The notes beneath the pieces are model-generated. The model made no database searches. It had not been told where the DNA came from and was given only the letters and a program-made list of their open reading frames with translations. A DNA stretch of 64,000 nucleotides from Anthoceros angustus (lineage: Eukaryota > Streptophyta > Anthocerotopsida > Anthocerotales > Anthocerotaceae), in assembly GCA_010909165.1 (NCBI GenBank), contig VJWM01000108.1:744001-808000 (forward strand), in the 5' to 3' direction. Positions 11,901-23,670 of this stretch are shown here, one piece after another. The translations under genes and the position numbers were made by a program. The stretch's first letter is position 1, and every line of letters starts with the position of its first letter.

Positions 11901-13077
11901 TCACCATGTTTAGGATTTTGTAGGTCCTTCCTAGTCGTTAGGATTTTTTATGCTGTTAGACTAATGCTCTCGACCTAACTCTGCAGGTCAAGCACAGGCT
12001 AATGGTTCAAGGGTATCTAAGATGCTATTGATGCATCAAAGATGGGCTAAAACGCGCCTTACAAAGGGTTAGCATATGCATAGCACGGTAGGTTGATGTG
12101 CATTTGAACTCGCTTGCAATCCTTTGTTTTCTAATCTCCCACTTGTTAAATGCGTAGGTGGAGCAAGAGGGACATGAATTTGGAGCATCAAATGTATGCG
12201 ACTTATTTGTTTTATTTGCACGCTTACATACACCCACGAGGCTGGGTTAGCAAGTAAAGGGCTTTAACAATGTAAGCAACTCAAGTCCAAATGTCCTATC
12301 TATCGCTCTTTCGGATCTTGTAAGTCTACCGATAGCGCACGCTTTATCGATGTTTTGAAAACGCCTATCAACATGTTGCCGGTGTGCTTCAATCGCATTT
12401 AAGCATGATACACTTGTGTGTGGTGCGACATGTGTGGTCGAAACCCCGGGATTACCTACCATGGAATGCTCGCAACACACGCACTGAAGATTGTTAGGGT
12501 TTCTAGGTGGAGGGCAAACACCGGATGGCGCTGCTCAGGAGAGAGTCGCAATCAATGTTGAATGACTGCCTTACTTCAAGAGCAAGTGCGGCTGATTTTG
12601 CTCGAACTGTCCATTCCCTCGGTTGGTGGAAGCTTATGCAATCATTTGCTCGGCACTCCTTGCCCTGCGGATTCTGGAATGCGCCGGGCGTGGCTGCCAT
12701 TGTTGCCCGTCAATAGATTGGCCACCATTTGGCTAGGATTTGTGTTTTAGAATTTTTCGAGAACCATTTTTGTAATTCTATATGATTTTATATAAAGATT
12801 TGTGCCACTCGGCGGTTGTTCTAGTGTACCTAGTGTCAAATTGCTCACAGCAATCGACAAGTGCACTAGGATGAACTCCTAGAAATGCAAATTTTCTAAA
12901 TAAAAATCAAGAAAAGAAACTACAAGTTGGTTTCTTGATCATTTTCTTGTTTTCTCATTAGAAAATTATTTTCTAAACAAGAAACAAACACAACACATAT
13001 TTGTGCACATCCAAATGTGCCTAATTTAATGTGCATTCTCATGAATGCAATCTATGCCCCGTGATAGCTCGATACCA
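11901..13077 (-). other. B-3 leader between PBS and gag
   Basis: Leader with conserved hairpins (second one at 12,946-12,981) and a damaged PBS at 13,071-13,077. A 77-codon minus-strand stretch at 12,247-12,480 is charged and helical and might be a gag N-terminus. Otherwise no gene. Confidence 0.45.
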
Positions 13078-13303
13078 TAACAAAATATGTAATGGTGCGA
13101 TCAATTAACATATTATTACATTGTATATATGTGTATATAAGGAAAAACAAGTATATGAAAGCGAGAACTAGACTTAACTTAATAATGAAAAGGCATGACT
13201 CTTTGCTAAAGGACGAACCCTAATGAAAAGGGTAAGTAAGCTAAATTAAATCTAAGTGCACACTCTATATATGTAGATATAACTAAACCGAAATAACTCA
13301 ACA
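13078..13303 (-). repeat. B LTR, copy 3
   Basis: ~226-bp LTR joining B-3 and B-4. Same ends as the other copies. Confidence 0.75.
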
Positions 13304-13315
13304 CTACTATCTCCA

Positions 13316-14003
13316 TTATGGCTGGCCCGACAATGGCTGGCCAAAATCCAAGAATGGCGCCCAACGATAATGGCTGGCTAGGCCCATAAACGGCCCCACA
13401 ATGGCTGGCCATACAATGGTGATGGTTACAATGCCTGGCCCCACAATGGTGGCCATACAATGGCTGGCCACAATGGTGGCCATGGGCTGGCCATACAATG
13501 GTCGGCCATACAATGGCTGGCCATACAATGGCTGCCATACAATGGGTCATACAATGGTCGGCCATACAATGGCTGGCTCGTACAATACATACAATGGCTG
13601 GCCCCACAATGGCTGGCCATACAATGGTCGGCCCCACAATGGCTGGCCAATGGCCTGGCCGACAATGGCTGGCCTCACAATGGCCGTGCCCGACAATGGT
13701 TGGACAATGGTCGGCGACAATGGCCGACAATGGCTCCATACAATGGCTAGGACAATGGTGACCATACAATGGTTGGCCCTTCAATGGCTTGCCCGACAAT
13801 GGCTGCCCGACAATGGCTGGCCATACAATGGATGGCCAAAATCCAAGAATGGCGCCCTAACGCCCGGCAATGGGTGACGATGGTTGGCCCGATGATGACC
13901 AGCCGCCCGACAATGGCTGGGCATAAAATGGCTGGCCAAAATCGTGAATGGCGACAATGGTCGGCACAATGGCTGGCTATACAATGGCTGCCATATAATG
14001 GCC
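13316..14003. repeat. 15-bp minisatellite, B-4
   Basis: About 690 bp of the 15-base repeat. This copy shows the longest runs of near-perfect units (13,480-13,680). Embedded CAAAATC..GAATGGCG words fall near 13,343, 13,836 and 13,938. Confidence 0.9.
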
Positions 14004-14257
14004 CGCAAAGGCGGCATGTACAAACATGTACCATCGGGAGTGCGACTTGCTTGTGGGTGTAGAGGTGGCACTTACTCATAATAAGAACACTTAAGAAAAT
14101 GCCAAAGAGCGTGACGACTAGTATTAGGGCGCCCGCCACGACTTTTCCCTTTCTAGGCCGACGTGTAAGGGCTGGCATTAATGGAGTGCGTGTTGCCGAG
14201 TGGCACGCCCGCACATTTGAATGGACGTGTTCATCATCCCCCACCAAATTTAAAATA

Positions 14258-14280
14258 CCCTCCCCTTCCTCCCGCCTCCC
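14258..14280 (-). other. C-rich block, possible G-quadruplex, B-4
   Basis: C runs of 3, 4, 3 and 3 bases on the plus strand, giving four G-runs on the sense strand of the element. Confidence 0.45.
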
Positions 14281-14323
14281 ACCTAGCCCCCTTGCTAGTC
14301 CACCAAATTTATAACTTTGCTTA

Positions 14324-14890
14324 CATTTTACAATGTTGCTTATACTTCATAACAATCTACAACATGGGAGCCACATCATCGATCCCTCGTTATAAATGAA
14401 CTCTAATCATATTTTTGAAATCAATACCAATAATAAAGACTTTTGAAGAAATAAAGATCAAATATCAAATTTTGAGAAAGAGATTTTACAATGTAATCTA
14501 CAACAAGGAGGCACGCTCATCAATCCACCACGCAAATGGTCTTCAATAATATTTTTGTGATTAATAACAATAATAAAGAGTTTAAAAAATGAAACACATT
14601 TCGAGAAAAATATTTTACAACGAATTACAACAAGGGAGCCACATCATCAATCGCTGATATATATTACCTCAAATCATATTTTTGATTAATAATAAAAAGA
14701 GTTTTAATGTAATAAAGAATACATTTTGAGAAAAATATTTTACAATGTATCTATATACAAGGAAGCCACATCATCAATTGCTATTGTAAATGGCTTCCAA
14801 TCATATTTTTGATTAATGATGATAAAATATTTTTTGAAGAAATAAAGATCAAAATTTGAGAAAAAGGCTTTACAACGTATCTACAACAAG
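14324..14890. repeat. AT-rich tandem repeat, B-4
   Basis: Full-length version of the AT-rich array. It retains the ~435 bp (about 14,130-14,563) that are missing from B-5 and B-6. Confidence 0.85.
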
Positions 14891-15389
14891 GGCGCTAACG
14901 CCGACAATGGCTGGCCCCATGGCTGGCCCGACAGAGGAGGTTGTGCAGCGAAGTCATTAGCAAAATTGCTTCCATCCTCCTCATCATTTTGATGTTGTTC
15001 TTCTTCGCAGGAGCAATCTCCTCAAGTGCGAAGTCGTGAAAACAAAGGACGTGAAGAGCAGAGAGGTTGAAATCCTCCCGTGTAGTGGGAACAGCCCCAC
15101 TTGCGCCAAGTCGCTTTATCAAAGGTGACACGCGTGTAGACCACCTTGTTCTCGAGGTACGCCATAAAGCTTGTAAGCTTTTATACCTTCGTATCCTATC
15201 ATAAGGAATTTCTTGGCCTTAGCAGCTAACTTGGTTCTCTTGGCCTTAGGAATGAAAGCGTAAGCTATGCAACCGAAGGTTCGAAGATGAAGGATAGCTG
15301 GTTTTCTACCAAAGAAAGCTTCATAACGGGTATGTCCTAAGATCAGGGCAACTGCTATGTAAATAAGCTGGTCATGAGGGCCTCACATG
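14891..15389 (-). pseudogene. B-4 integrase C-terminus and linker, left of A1
   Basis: Downstream part of the B integrase region, cut off from its core by A1. The linker (EDFNLSALHV-like) lies at 14,930-15,130, and the C-terminal part (KAKRTKL- and PAILHLE-like words) at about 15,200-15,330. It ends at the A1 LTR with the target words gagggcctcacatg. Confidence 0.7.
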
Positions 15390-15555
15390 TGTAAATAAAT
15401 AAAGCGGAAGCTCTCGTACACCAAAGTCACATGTGCACAAGAGAATGAACAACAACTAAATTCAACGAACAAAATTGTGTCTTATATACTTCCATAAACG
15501 AAACCCTAATGTTAACCATGCGAGGTTAACTAGACTTCAATGAATAACCCTAAGA
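15390..15555 (-). repeat. A1 3' LTR
   Basis: ~166-bp LTR of element A. On the minus strand it starts TGTTAGGG-like (here TCTTAGGG) and ends TTATTTACA. The flanking plus-strand pyrimidine tract (actccctgttaac) is the complement of the polypurine tract AAGAGGGAG seen better in A2. Confidence 0.85.
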
Positions 15556-15603
15556 CTCCCTGTTAACCGAACAGGGTTAACGGAACGGAATCTTAGAAGA
15601 ACG

Positions 15604-16056
15604 GTGTCTAGGGCTACGCCCCGCTTCCGCCTTGGGCGTAAAGACGTGCAAGCGGAGCGTGAGGATCACCTGGGTTGGCAGGATTCGGACGTGAACGCGA
15701 AGGAAGGCGATGTGTGTGGCCATGAAGAGAGAAATAGCTTGGCGCTTGCATCACATGCATCTATAGCAGCGAGCATAGCGGTAGGCAGCAGCATGGAGGC
15801 ATGGCACAAGCGGAACCTCGCTACCAAGGAAGGAGTGGCCACCACCAAGGCTGGAGCGGCCCAGTTCTTGGACATGAACTCAGGAATTTCGACAGTGATG
15901 GTCGACCCAAGTCTCTACTGTGCTGTAGAGAGGGACAAGCACTCGGCAGGGTGGCCAATGCAGGCAGACCGAAATCTGGTCTCACACCTCATGCTGACCC
16001 TGAAGAAGATGGAGGAGCTCGACCGCGTCTTGATTAGCCAAATTGAGGTCAATTGA
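15604..16056 (+). CDS. Antisense open frame in the 3' part of A1 (hypothetical)
   Basis: A 150-codon plus-strand frame antisense to the retrotransposon, between the end of pol and the 3' LTR. It opens with GTG; the first ATG is internal. It encodes an Ala-rich, charged protein (words such as MEAWHKRNLATKEGVATTKA and SHLMLTLKKMEEL). I recognise no domain. The same DNA is present in A2 (about 33,000-33,430) and A3 (about 44,340-44,780), but the frame is broken there. It may be an antisense ORF like those known from some plant LTR elements, or simply an open stretch in 3' untranslated DNA. Confidence 0.25.
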   Translation: MSRATPRFRLGRKDVQAEREDHLGWQDSDVNAKEGDVCGHEERNSLALASHASIAASIAVGSSMEAWHKRNLATKEGVATTKAGAAQFLDMNSGISTVMVDPSLYCAVERDKHSAGWPMQADRNLVSHLMLTLKKMEELDRVLISQIEVN

Positions 16057-16483
16057 TGGAAGACCCGTAGGTAGAATCCCTCCTCACGTGCCCGCATGTT
16101 TCTACTTACGATTCACGAGATTAAGATGGTCAAGGAGCCTGGAGGAAATGGGCCGTGGGCACACTTGGAGATAACGAGCTCTGTGGGGCCAACATAAAAC
16201 CCCTACCCTCCTTCACGATGGTAAGCAACTCAAAGTCACTATTTGTATTGGTAGTCGATGCAGATCACTCACGTCTGGATTTGTACTGCTAAATTCATCC
16301 GAGTGATCCACTTACATGTGGTGAGAGAATCAAGAGTACCACCTAGTGCCATGTGGTTTCCTTAACCTATATGCAAGACAGAAGCAGAGGGACATGCCTC
16401 TCCACGAGAGTGCCGGAACTTGGGAAAGCAATCCCTGAGGACATGCCACTATTCACGAATGCACGCCATAGGTTGGTGAATTT
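16057..16483 (-). other. A1 region between pol stop and the antisense frame
   Basis: About 430 bp of 3' non-coding sequence of element A. Conserved in A2 and A3, no gene seen. Confidence 0.5.
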
Positions 16484-19400
16484 CTAGGTTGCGATGGGCA
16501 TAGAAAACACCCTCAGCCCCAAGGCTGCAAGGTGCTTGTAGTGCTTTGGCTTACTTAAGCCCTTTGTAAGAATGTCAAGAACATTATCTTTAATCGACAT
16601 ACTCCACTTTGCCTATGCCCCTTCGACCACATCTCGAATGTAATGGTGGTACAACTCAATATGCTTGGTTCTTGCATGGGCGGGGTTAGACACCAAGGCA
16701 ATAGTCGACATATTGTCACAGAGCGAAAGTTGGCCCTTCCGTGGTAAGTGACACAAGAAAGTGCCGTTCCCATTCTAACTCCCGCATCCGATCGGGGCCT
16801 TGTACTCGGCCGAGGGCGGTGAAAGAGCTTCTTACAAGACGATTAATGGCACCTTGTGCGCAAAAGAAAACATGAGTCGGCTTTTCCTAGTGTCCACATC
16901 GATGCGGCATCAGCAAATGCGTATAAGTCAAACTCCCTCTTGCTAGTCCCGTGTAGTGTAGGCCATATTGCATGACTCGAAAGGTAGCGATATACTCGTT
17001 TAAGAGATTTGTGCTTTGCAGTGCCTTCAAGAATTGCGACACACTAGAGTAGCTGATGTCGTATGTCCAATTGGCGGAAAATTAAATGTTCGACCTCGGT
17101 CACGGAACTCCGATCATCATAGCCTCATCAACGATCCCAGGTGGCGAGGTCCGAGGTAAGCTTTTCCCCCACTCATGTAGGTGTTGAAACAGCTTGCACA
17201 AATTAAACCTCTTAAGGATTTCTTTTATGTATTTGGTCGATGTAGAATGATGTGCCGTGTGACCGTCCTGATCATCCGGGAGCGAGATGGCAAGCGGCCC
17301 CTTAATCAGACCTAAGAAGGCCTTTCACTTTGTCAAGTCGCTTGTGGTGATTGCTCAATTGCATCATCTACATGAAGCGCAAGGATGACAAACGACCCAT
17401 CGAATCGAGGTAAAAACATTAGAGTCTCACAGTGATTGAACAAAGCCATGCTTTTGAGGAACTTCATGATCCTCTTATGCACGAGGGCTGCTTAAGCCCA
17501 TATAAGGTTTTCAACAAATTTAGACTTTATTAGGAAATTGCTTATCAACAAATCCTTGAGTTGGATATATAAGACCTCCTCGAGTTCCCGTGAAGAAAGG
17601 CCGTGCAAACATCCATCCGTGGAGTTCGAGATCAAAGTGAGCAGCCATGGCCAAAAATCCGAATGTAAGGCGGTTTGACAAGCGGCGAAAAGTGTCTCCA
17701 TAATCGATTCTGTGAGAAACCCAAGCTACTAGTCGTGATTTATACCGTGCAATTGTACCATCCCTTGATTTAGTTTTGAAAACCCACTTACATGTGATAG
17801 GTTTTCCCGGAGGCAAGTCTGCGAGTTCCTGTGTGTTGTTCTTCACCAACGAGTTATACTCATCATCAATCGAAATCCTCCAATGTTTACCATCGTGCCT
17901 TCAAGTGCCTCTTTGTAACTCGAGGATCGAGCCTAACCGTGCACATGTATGTACATACATGAGCTAATTGTTCCGCGAAAATCGATAGCCCGGTACGGAG
18001 GTTCCGCCACCGCGTCGGGCGTTCACGGGCAGGATCTGAGGTATCCCCACGTAGGGCCGAGGTGCTCCCTCTTCATCCGTATGATCTAAATTTATAAGAG
18101 ACTCTTCCAACCAGAGAACCGAGCGTCACTATGACTTGCAACACTTGCAAGACATCGCATCCGAAGTCGATTCAGGTGGCGCTCGCAAGATGTTCATCTT
18201 TCTCCTCAAGTTCGGAGGATCTACATTAGGCGGAAGCTCATCATCGGTCAGATTAGGGTTCCGAGGAAGAGGCACGTTGGCGAGGATTTATCAACTCATC
18301 CACATGTGATCATCGTTATCAGTGACTTCCATCGATCGAGGATAATGGATGGGATGAGATTGCTCGCCCACTAGTGAATTGGAACGAGAAGAGTCGCCAG
18401 AGCCTCGTGTCCACATCACCGTGGGAAGACAAGCTCTTGAAAGTTGCACTTCTAGACAGAAAGTTATTTTGATGTTCTTTGCCAAAGCAGCTTTGTAGGC
18501 CTTTGACTCCTCGAGTATCCAACAAACACCAATTGTTTAGCCCTATCTAACTTCTTGCGCTTTGCTTGTGTATGAATGCAAACGCTGGTGATCCAAAGAC
18601 CTTGAGATGTGACAAGCTTTGGCTTCCTTCCCGTAAAGCTTCATAAGGGTGTCTTTCCGTGGGGGCGTATGACTACCTGTTCAACAAGTAAATTGTCACA
18701 ACTTCTCGCCCCAATAGCTTTTATGCAGCCCTCACGATGATAACATGCATCTAGTCATTCCATAAGTGTCTGGTTTTTCCTCTCAAGAACCCCCTTTGCG
18801 TGCAAGGGAACGTAGAGTTGGCGAATAATTCCAAACCTGAAGAGATCATCAAACTTCCGCCCGTGGAATTCTCCTCCGATAGTCACAAACACTTCACCAA
18901 ATGGCACTCTAGCGTTACCATAGGGATCCAAAGAAGTAATCTAATCATACACATCACTCTTATGTTTGATGGGAAATGTCCATGTGTATCGTGAAAAATC
19001 GTCTCAATGTTAGATAGTATTCAAAGACCTCCTAACGACTTGACCTGAATTTTTCCAAGAATATCATGTATGAGTTCAAAGGCCTTGGCACGATTAGGTG
19101 TCTTGTTCTTAAATGGTAGCTCCTTCCCGCTTGACAAAGATTAGAGTCGCAAGACTCTAAAAAGCTTGAAACAGAAGGTAATTTCTCCCTATACAAATCA
19201 ATTGGCCATGACGCTCACTGAACTTGTTGACATGACCCAACCTTGCATGCCGTAGATTAGCTTGTGCATGATGCGAAACTAAAGCCCTAGCTCTAGACTT
19301 GGTAACGTGACTTCTGGCGGATCATTGACGAGAGTATGGCCTTAGCTACATAGTCTTGTGGGTTACTAAGCTCATAAATGTAACATTTCCTATCCTCAAA

Positions 19401-20560
19401 CGGAAGCCATCTGCTTGACTTTGTGCCAGCCCTAATGCTCGCAGCGGTTTTGCTCATATCGAATCGACAGGACATCTTCCAAGTACAAGAACGCACCTCC
19501 CTAGCAAAGGTATGACAACATCTCCATGCCCTTAACTTACACCTCTAGAGTCCCCAACAAACGATTGTGGTGACCTCTGCTGTGTAAGGTGGAGAACAAT
19601 GTGATTACGGAGCATGTGCGTGCACCGAATCAACAAACCAGAGGATGAAGTTTCCACCTGTAAGACGTCAAATACAAGCGTTAGAGAATCGCCGCTCTTG
19701 GGTTTCTGATTTGAAGAATTGATCTTCACATTGATGTGACATGAGCCTCGTGCTTGTTTCCTTCTTGGCTCGCTTTCTTTTGGCCATCCTCCTGTGACTG
19801 CACTTGCACCGATTCACTTACCTTGTCTTTTGGTCTGGCGGGCATCGAGGAATGCTGGTTTGAGGTGAGATATCCTTCTTCCTTTCCCCTTCCAAGGTCC
19901 TTTGCCTTTTGAACAGACCTTCGCCTCACGAGTGCCACTTGATTTATGTCTCCTTTGCTCCTCTTGCAGAGCGCTCAATGACTTCATTCAAGTCCAAGGC
20001 GTGGTGCCCAGCAGTCACGCTTGGTAGGCGTGAAGGAAGCATTCTCCGAGATAAAGTCTGATAGGATGGAGCAAGCCGGTCAACAGCTGAGCAACCATCT
20101 CCACATTAGTCGCCTTGGCTCCCATCATGATGACGTGTTGAGGTACCTCAACTTTGTGACATAGGTTCAACAGGATCCCTTCCTTCATCCTCGTTATGGA
20201 ATTGTTCTCGAACATGAATCAAGTCGCGGACATTTTTGACTGGTAAGTGTCAACTAATCGGGTTCCAACATTTGCCCTATGAACTCGACTTGTAGTTGTC
20301 TCATCCACTCGGCATGGCAAATGCCACTTTATTCCCTTTGTTCCACTTGGCTATCTCATCACCGTGGGTTGCAGCTTGCGATTGTCGACAAGGTTGGGAT
20401 TTGGGATCGAACCATCCACATACTCCCACACATCATCAATGCTCAGATGAGCTTTCATCCTAGCTTTCCAGCTGAATCGGGTTTCCACAAACCGATCCTC
20501 TTTAAATTCTCCAAGTAGAACCAATCACGTTAGTACCCATATTGTTAATGGGTTGTGTGC
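16484..20560 (-). pseudogene. A1 gag-pol polyprotein relic
   Basis: Copia gag-pol on the minus strand, in order. Gag at 20,540-20,015 (KARMKAHL, DVWEYVDGSIPNPNLVD, VAQLLTGL). Basic region at 19,940-19,740 where a zinc knuckle would sit. Protease near 19,620-19,660 with a FVDS word resembling the DSGA active site, damaged. Pre-integrase with a WHARLGHVNK-like word at about 19,225-19,262. Integrase core 19,200-18,760 with GGEF at 18,865-18,876. Reverse transcriptase 17,860-17,360 (PITCKWVFK, FDLELH, and HVDD at 17,362-17,374, a variant of the YVDD catalytic box). RNase H 17,080-16,520 with TKHIELYHHYI near 16,650. The pol stop is at 16,484-16,486. Frameshifts are frequent, so no intact protein is readable. 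Confidence 0.85.
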
Positions 20561-21346
20561 GGGGTGGTTGATTCTATGCCGAGAGAACAAAGACCGGAAG
20601 CGATGCAAGGGAATGTAGAAAGTCCTCCTCTACATCCGACGACTCATCTACCTCACTATCGACTGTCCCAAAAAGAAGGCATGAAACAGTAAGTAGCATG
20701 ACGGTACATTAGCAGCGTTCAAAAACTTAACATGATTCAAACGTTATTTTAGGCAATATGCCTATTCAAATGTGGCTTTTGTGACGGACAGCGACCAACC
20801 GTCATGTCCGATGACCACGCGTTGAGATCAGTGCAGACCCGCCGCCGGCCGATGCTGGTGACCTCTGCGATGGAGCGCCCACCAAGACCCGATGCAAACT
20901 AGGCCGCCTGGGTTTTGCCTCCCTTGAGGTGTAGCAGGTCAGCTGCATCCTCGTCAAAAGGCAAATCCAAAGAAGGCGAACCGAGTCCAATCCTCTAAAG
21001 GTAGCAGCCGTGTTCAACGTCAACCTTGATGAGCGGCGAGGAGATCAACGCTTCCAACATCAGCGTCATTTGCTCCAATGATGTGGTCATCGACGCCGAA
21101 TCGAATGCGATTGCCGAAGCCAATGCTCCAATTGTTGTATATCGATTGCAATCAAATTGGCTTCTTGAGGAAAACCTCATGAAATTTTGCACGAGGGTGG
21201 AAATATATAGCCTTGTTTCACGATCGTCTTCTAACACCGAATTTTCTCATCGATGCAAACGGTGTTGCTCCTATCCTCGACTCTGGCGACTTACATTAAG
21301 AGGAGAATTATGTGACTCAAACAACTCAGCAGCCTTTGTGTGGAAG
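20561..21346 (-). pseudogene. A1 leader/upstream frame
   Basis: Region upstream of gag in element A, readable in pieces (CNRYTTIGALASAIAFDSAS at 21,080-21,170). The equivalent part of A2 stays open for 186 codons (38,269-38,829). It may be an N-terminal gag extension or a separate leader frame. A plus-strand open stretch here (21,026-21,445) is probably its shadow. Confidence 0.4.
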
Positions 21347-21524
21347 CAAAGTTTGGGCAAGCGTTTAAGTGAGTTGTTTTACAGTCCGAATGCTTTTGAT
21401 AGAAATGGTTTGGTGGAAACATGCAGAAATGTTTTGTTCGATTGAAGGCATGGGATCTTTGTCGGAAGGCGAGAGAGGATACTTAGGGAAAAGCGGATCG
21501 AAATGACCTTCTAGTGAGGAGGGT

Positions 21525-21735
21525 AGGAGACATATGTGAGCGGTGGGAGATGTCCTACCGTGGTGGGAGGTATCCTACCACCGTGGGAGAAACTCCTACC
21601 ACGGTAGGCTAAGTGGAGAACTCCTACCGTAGGTATGGGTGGGAGAATGTCCCTGCTTGTGAGGTGGCCTAGCTAGCGTTTTGATGACCCTCTGGGCGTG
21701 GGGTAGCTCCTACCACGGTGGGAAAAGGGTGAAGG
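21525..21735. repeat. Imperfect palindromic repeats around CTACCACGGTGGGA
   Basis: Cluster of interspersed copies of TCCTACC(A/G)(C/T)GGTGGGA and its near-inverse (around 21,550, 21,575, 21,595, 21,620 and 21,710). The motif is close to self-complementary, so several hairpins are possible. No gene is seen from 21,450 to 22,210. Confidence 0.6.
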
Positions 21736-22599
21736 CAATTAAGCCAAGGAAGTAGCTTGAGGTTCTTTGCAGTGGCTATTGATAGGCTTGCGAGGCAAAG
21801 GCACGATTATTGGGGACCACCACCAAGTTTGAGGGAAGGCAAAGTAATTTGCCACATGTGTGGAAGAAGTGAGACATGGGCGGGGTGCTCATATTGCTGA
21901 GATTTTGCGATGGGAGGGCTGCTAGGTAGAGATGTGTGGCAAGGGTTGCTGCGGGAAGATGGGCCAAGTGCGTAATGGTGGAATTGTCTGCGGGGATCTG
22001 CTGCGGGCTCTAGGTTGGGAGCTCGGCATGCGAGAGAGGAGCGACAATTGGTGCAAGGATGGGGCGAGGAGCTCATGTTGAGGTGAGCAGCCACAAGGGT
22101 TGCAAGAGGAGGCCATGGTCAGGCACATGGAAGTGCTCTCAATGGAGTCACGATGTGAGGATGGCGTGTGTTGAACTAGGAAAGGCCGTGGTAGAGCACT
22201 CACGCTGAATTTGTATGGGCTGCAAGATGGAGGTGTGGCCAAACCATAGGAAGGCGGTGTTGCGGGTGGGGCGCAACATGGTGAAGGATCACGGTGTGCA
22301 TCATGATGGCCAATTTGTGGGGCTGCAAGTCAAAGTGAAGGGAGGCCGTTGTGGTGGCCGCGAGGAGAAATGGATAGCAAGGAGGGTTGATACGAGATGT
22401 TGTGGAGGCGTGAGAAGTTCACCGAGGGATAATCATTTTATTCTTGATGAGTGTTATGCAAGCCAATTGGGTGTGTTGGACAATGGAATGTAAGAACTCA
22501 GTTAAGCGTCCTAGGGGTGGATCAGTCGGATGGGGCACCTTTGTGTGGGTGTTTCATTGTTATATTTGAAGTCACATGAGAGCTAATTGGGAGAGGGTT

Positions 22600-22990
22600 T
22601 GAGTGGTGCACCCTACGCGAAGGAGGTGTAGGGTGGTAGTGGACGTAGGGCATGGCACTCCCTACCGTAGAGGGGGAGGTGCATCCTACAAGGGGTAGAT
22701 GTAGGGTGATAGTTGGCGTGCGTAGGGTATCAAATGCAGTGCGTAGGGTGACAAAGGTGACCCTACATAGTAGACGTAGGGTGACAAAGGTGACCCTACA
22801 TAGATAGGTCATAGTATGGGACGGTGGGTGAAGTAGGGGTAGGGTGAGAGGGGTGGCCCATGGGTGGGATGTAGGGGTGGCATGGACTCCCGGGACCCTA
22901 ACTAGGTGGGTCATAGTTAGGTAGGTGATGGGTAGGATGAGAGTGTCTCCCTGAGGGAGTGAGGTCTCCCTATGTGCAGCGGAGTGGGGT
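22600..22990. repeat. GTAGGGT/ACCCTAC repeat cluster
   Basis: Short G-rich repeats including a perfect 29-bp direct repeat at 22,742-22,770 and 22,775-22,803. Each copy is a hairpin (GTAGGGT, ten-base loop, ACCCTAC). The minus-strand open frame across this block (22,522-22,914) is low-complexity and not a credible gene. Confidence 0.7.
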
Positions 22991-23670
22991 CGACACCCTA
23001 CTTGGATACTTGGGAAGCAAGCTTTCAGATAGGCGGTTTCAACCTAGGAAGTTAGAGGGTGTATAATGCAAGGTTGAGGATAAATAGGGTATATTAGGAA
23101 TAATAATCCATAAATATGTAAGGGGTAGGTAGTGTAGGGTTATTGCCATGCAAGCGGGGTGTGTAGGAGTGGCACCTAGGAAGCTTCTGAGGAATGCCTG
23201 GAAGAGCTTGTGCATGCAGGAAAGCTAGAGCAAGGACTTGGTGGAACGCGGTGCCGTGTGTGTGCAAGGAGAAGGAGGTGTGCGTGCATAAGAGTTGTGT
23301 GTGAAGGATTTGAAGCACAACCGTGAAGAGAGCAAGGGCGCTGATTTGTGTGCCTAGGACCTTGCAAGTGAGGGATTTGGGCGTAAGGAGGTGTATGTTG
23401 TGAGGACACCAAGTTTGAGCTAGGTGGGACCGTGGAGTGAAGAGGAAGTAAGTGGAGAAGGGGTGTTGCTCACTTGGTGGATCTTGTGTGGCGAGTGAAG
23501 AAATCTCACAATTGTGTGTAGGCACCGAGGTGGCAACTAGGTGGAAACGAGCACGTGGGCGTGCCCAAGCTTGTATTGTTTGTGTAGTTATTTTGAAGGT
23601 GCAAGATGGTGAAAGCGCCGCACCTAAGAAGGGCAAATTGGTTGCTAGGGAGCCGTGAGAAGAGGCAGAT

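Larger units (their letters stand above)
7693..13303 (-). mobile_element. B-3: complete LTR-to-LTR Copia B unit
   Basis: Second uninterrupted B unit, ~5.6 kb between the outer ends of its LTRs (7,693-7,922 and 13,078-13,303). It preserves an empty target site for element A near 9,990, where the words for gagggcctcaagatgggagtgg run through without interruption. That makes it the reference for the nested copies. Confidence 0.8.

Noticed and set aside
13206-13877. Long open frames on both strands through the minisatellites (for example 197 codons minus, 158 codons plus)
   Set aside because: A 15-base tandem repeat keeps several frames open automatically; the products are simple repeats such as WPAIV or YNGWP and change frame between units.
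22522-22914. 130-codon minus-strand frame in the insertion
   Set aside because: Pro/Thr-rich translation of the GTAGGGT repeat cluster; low complexity, no domain.
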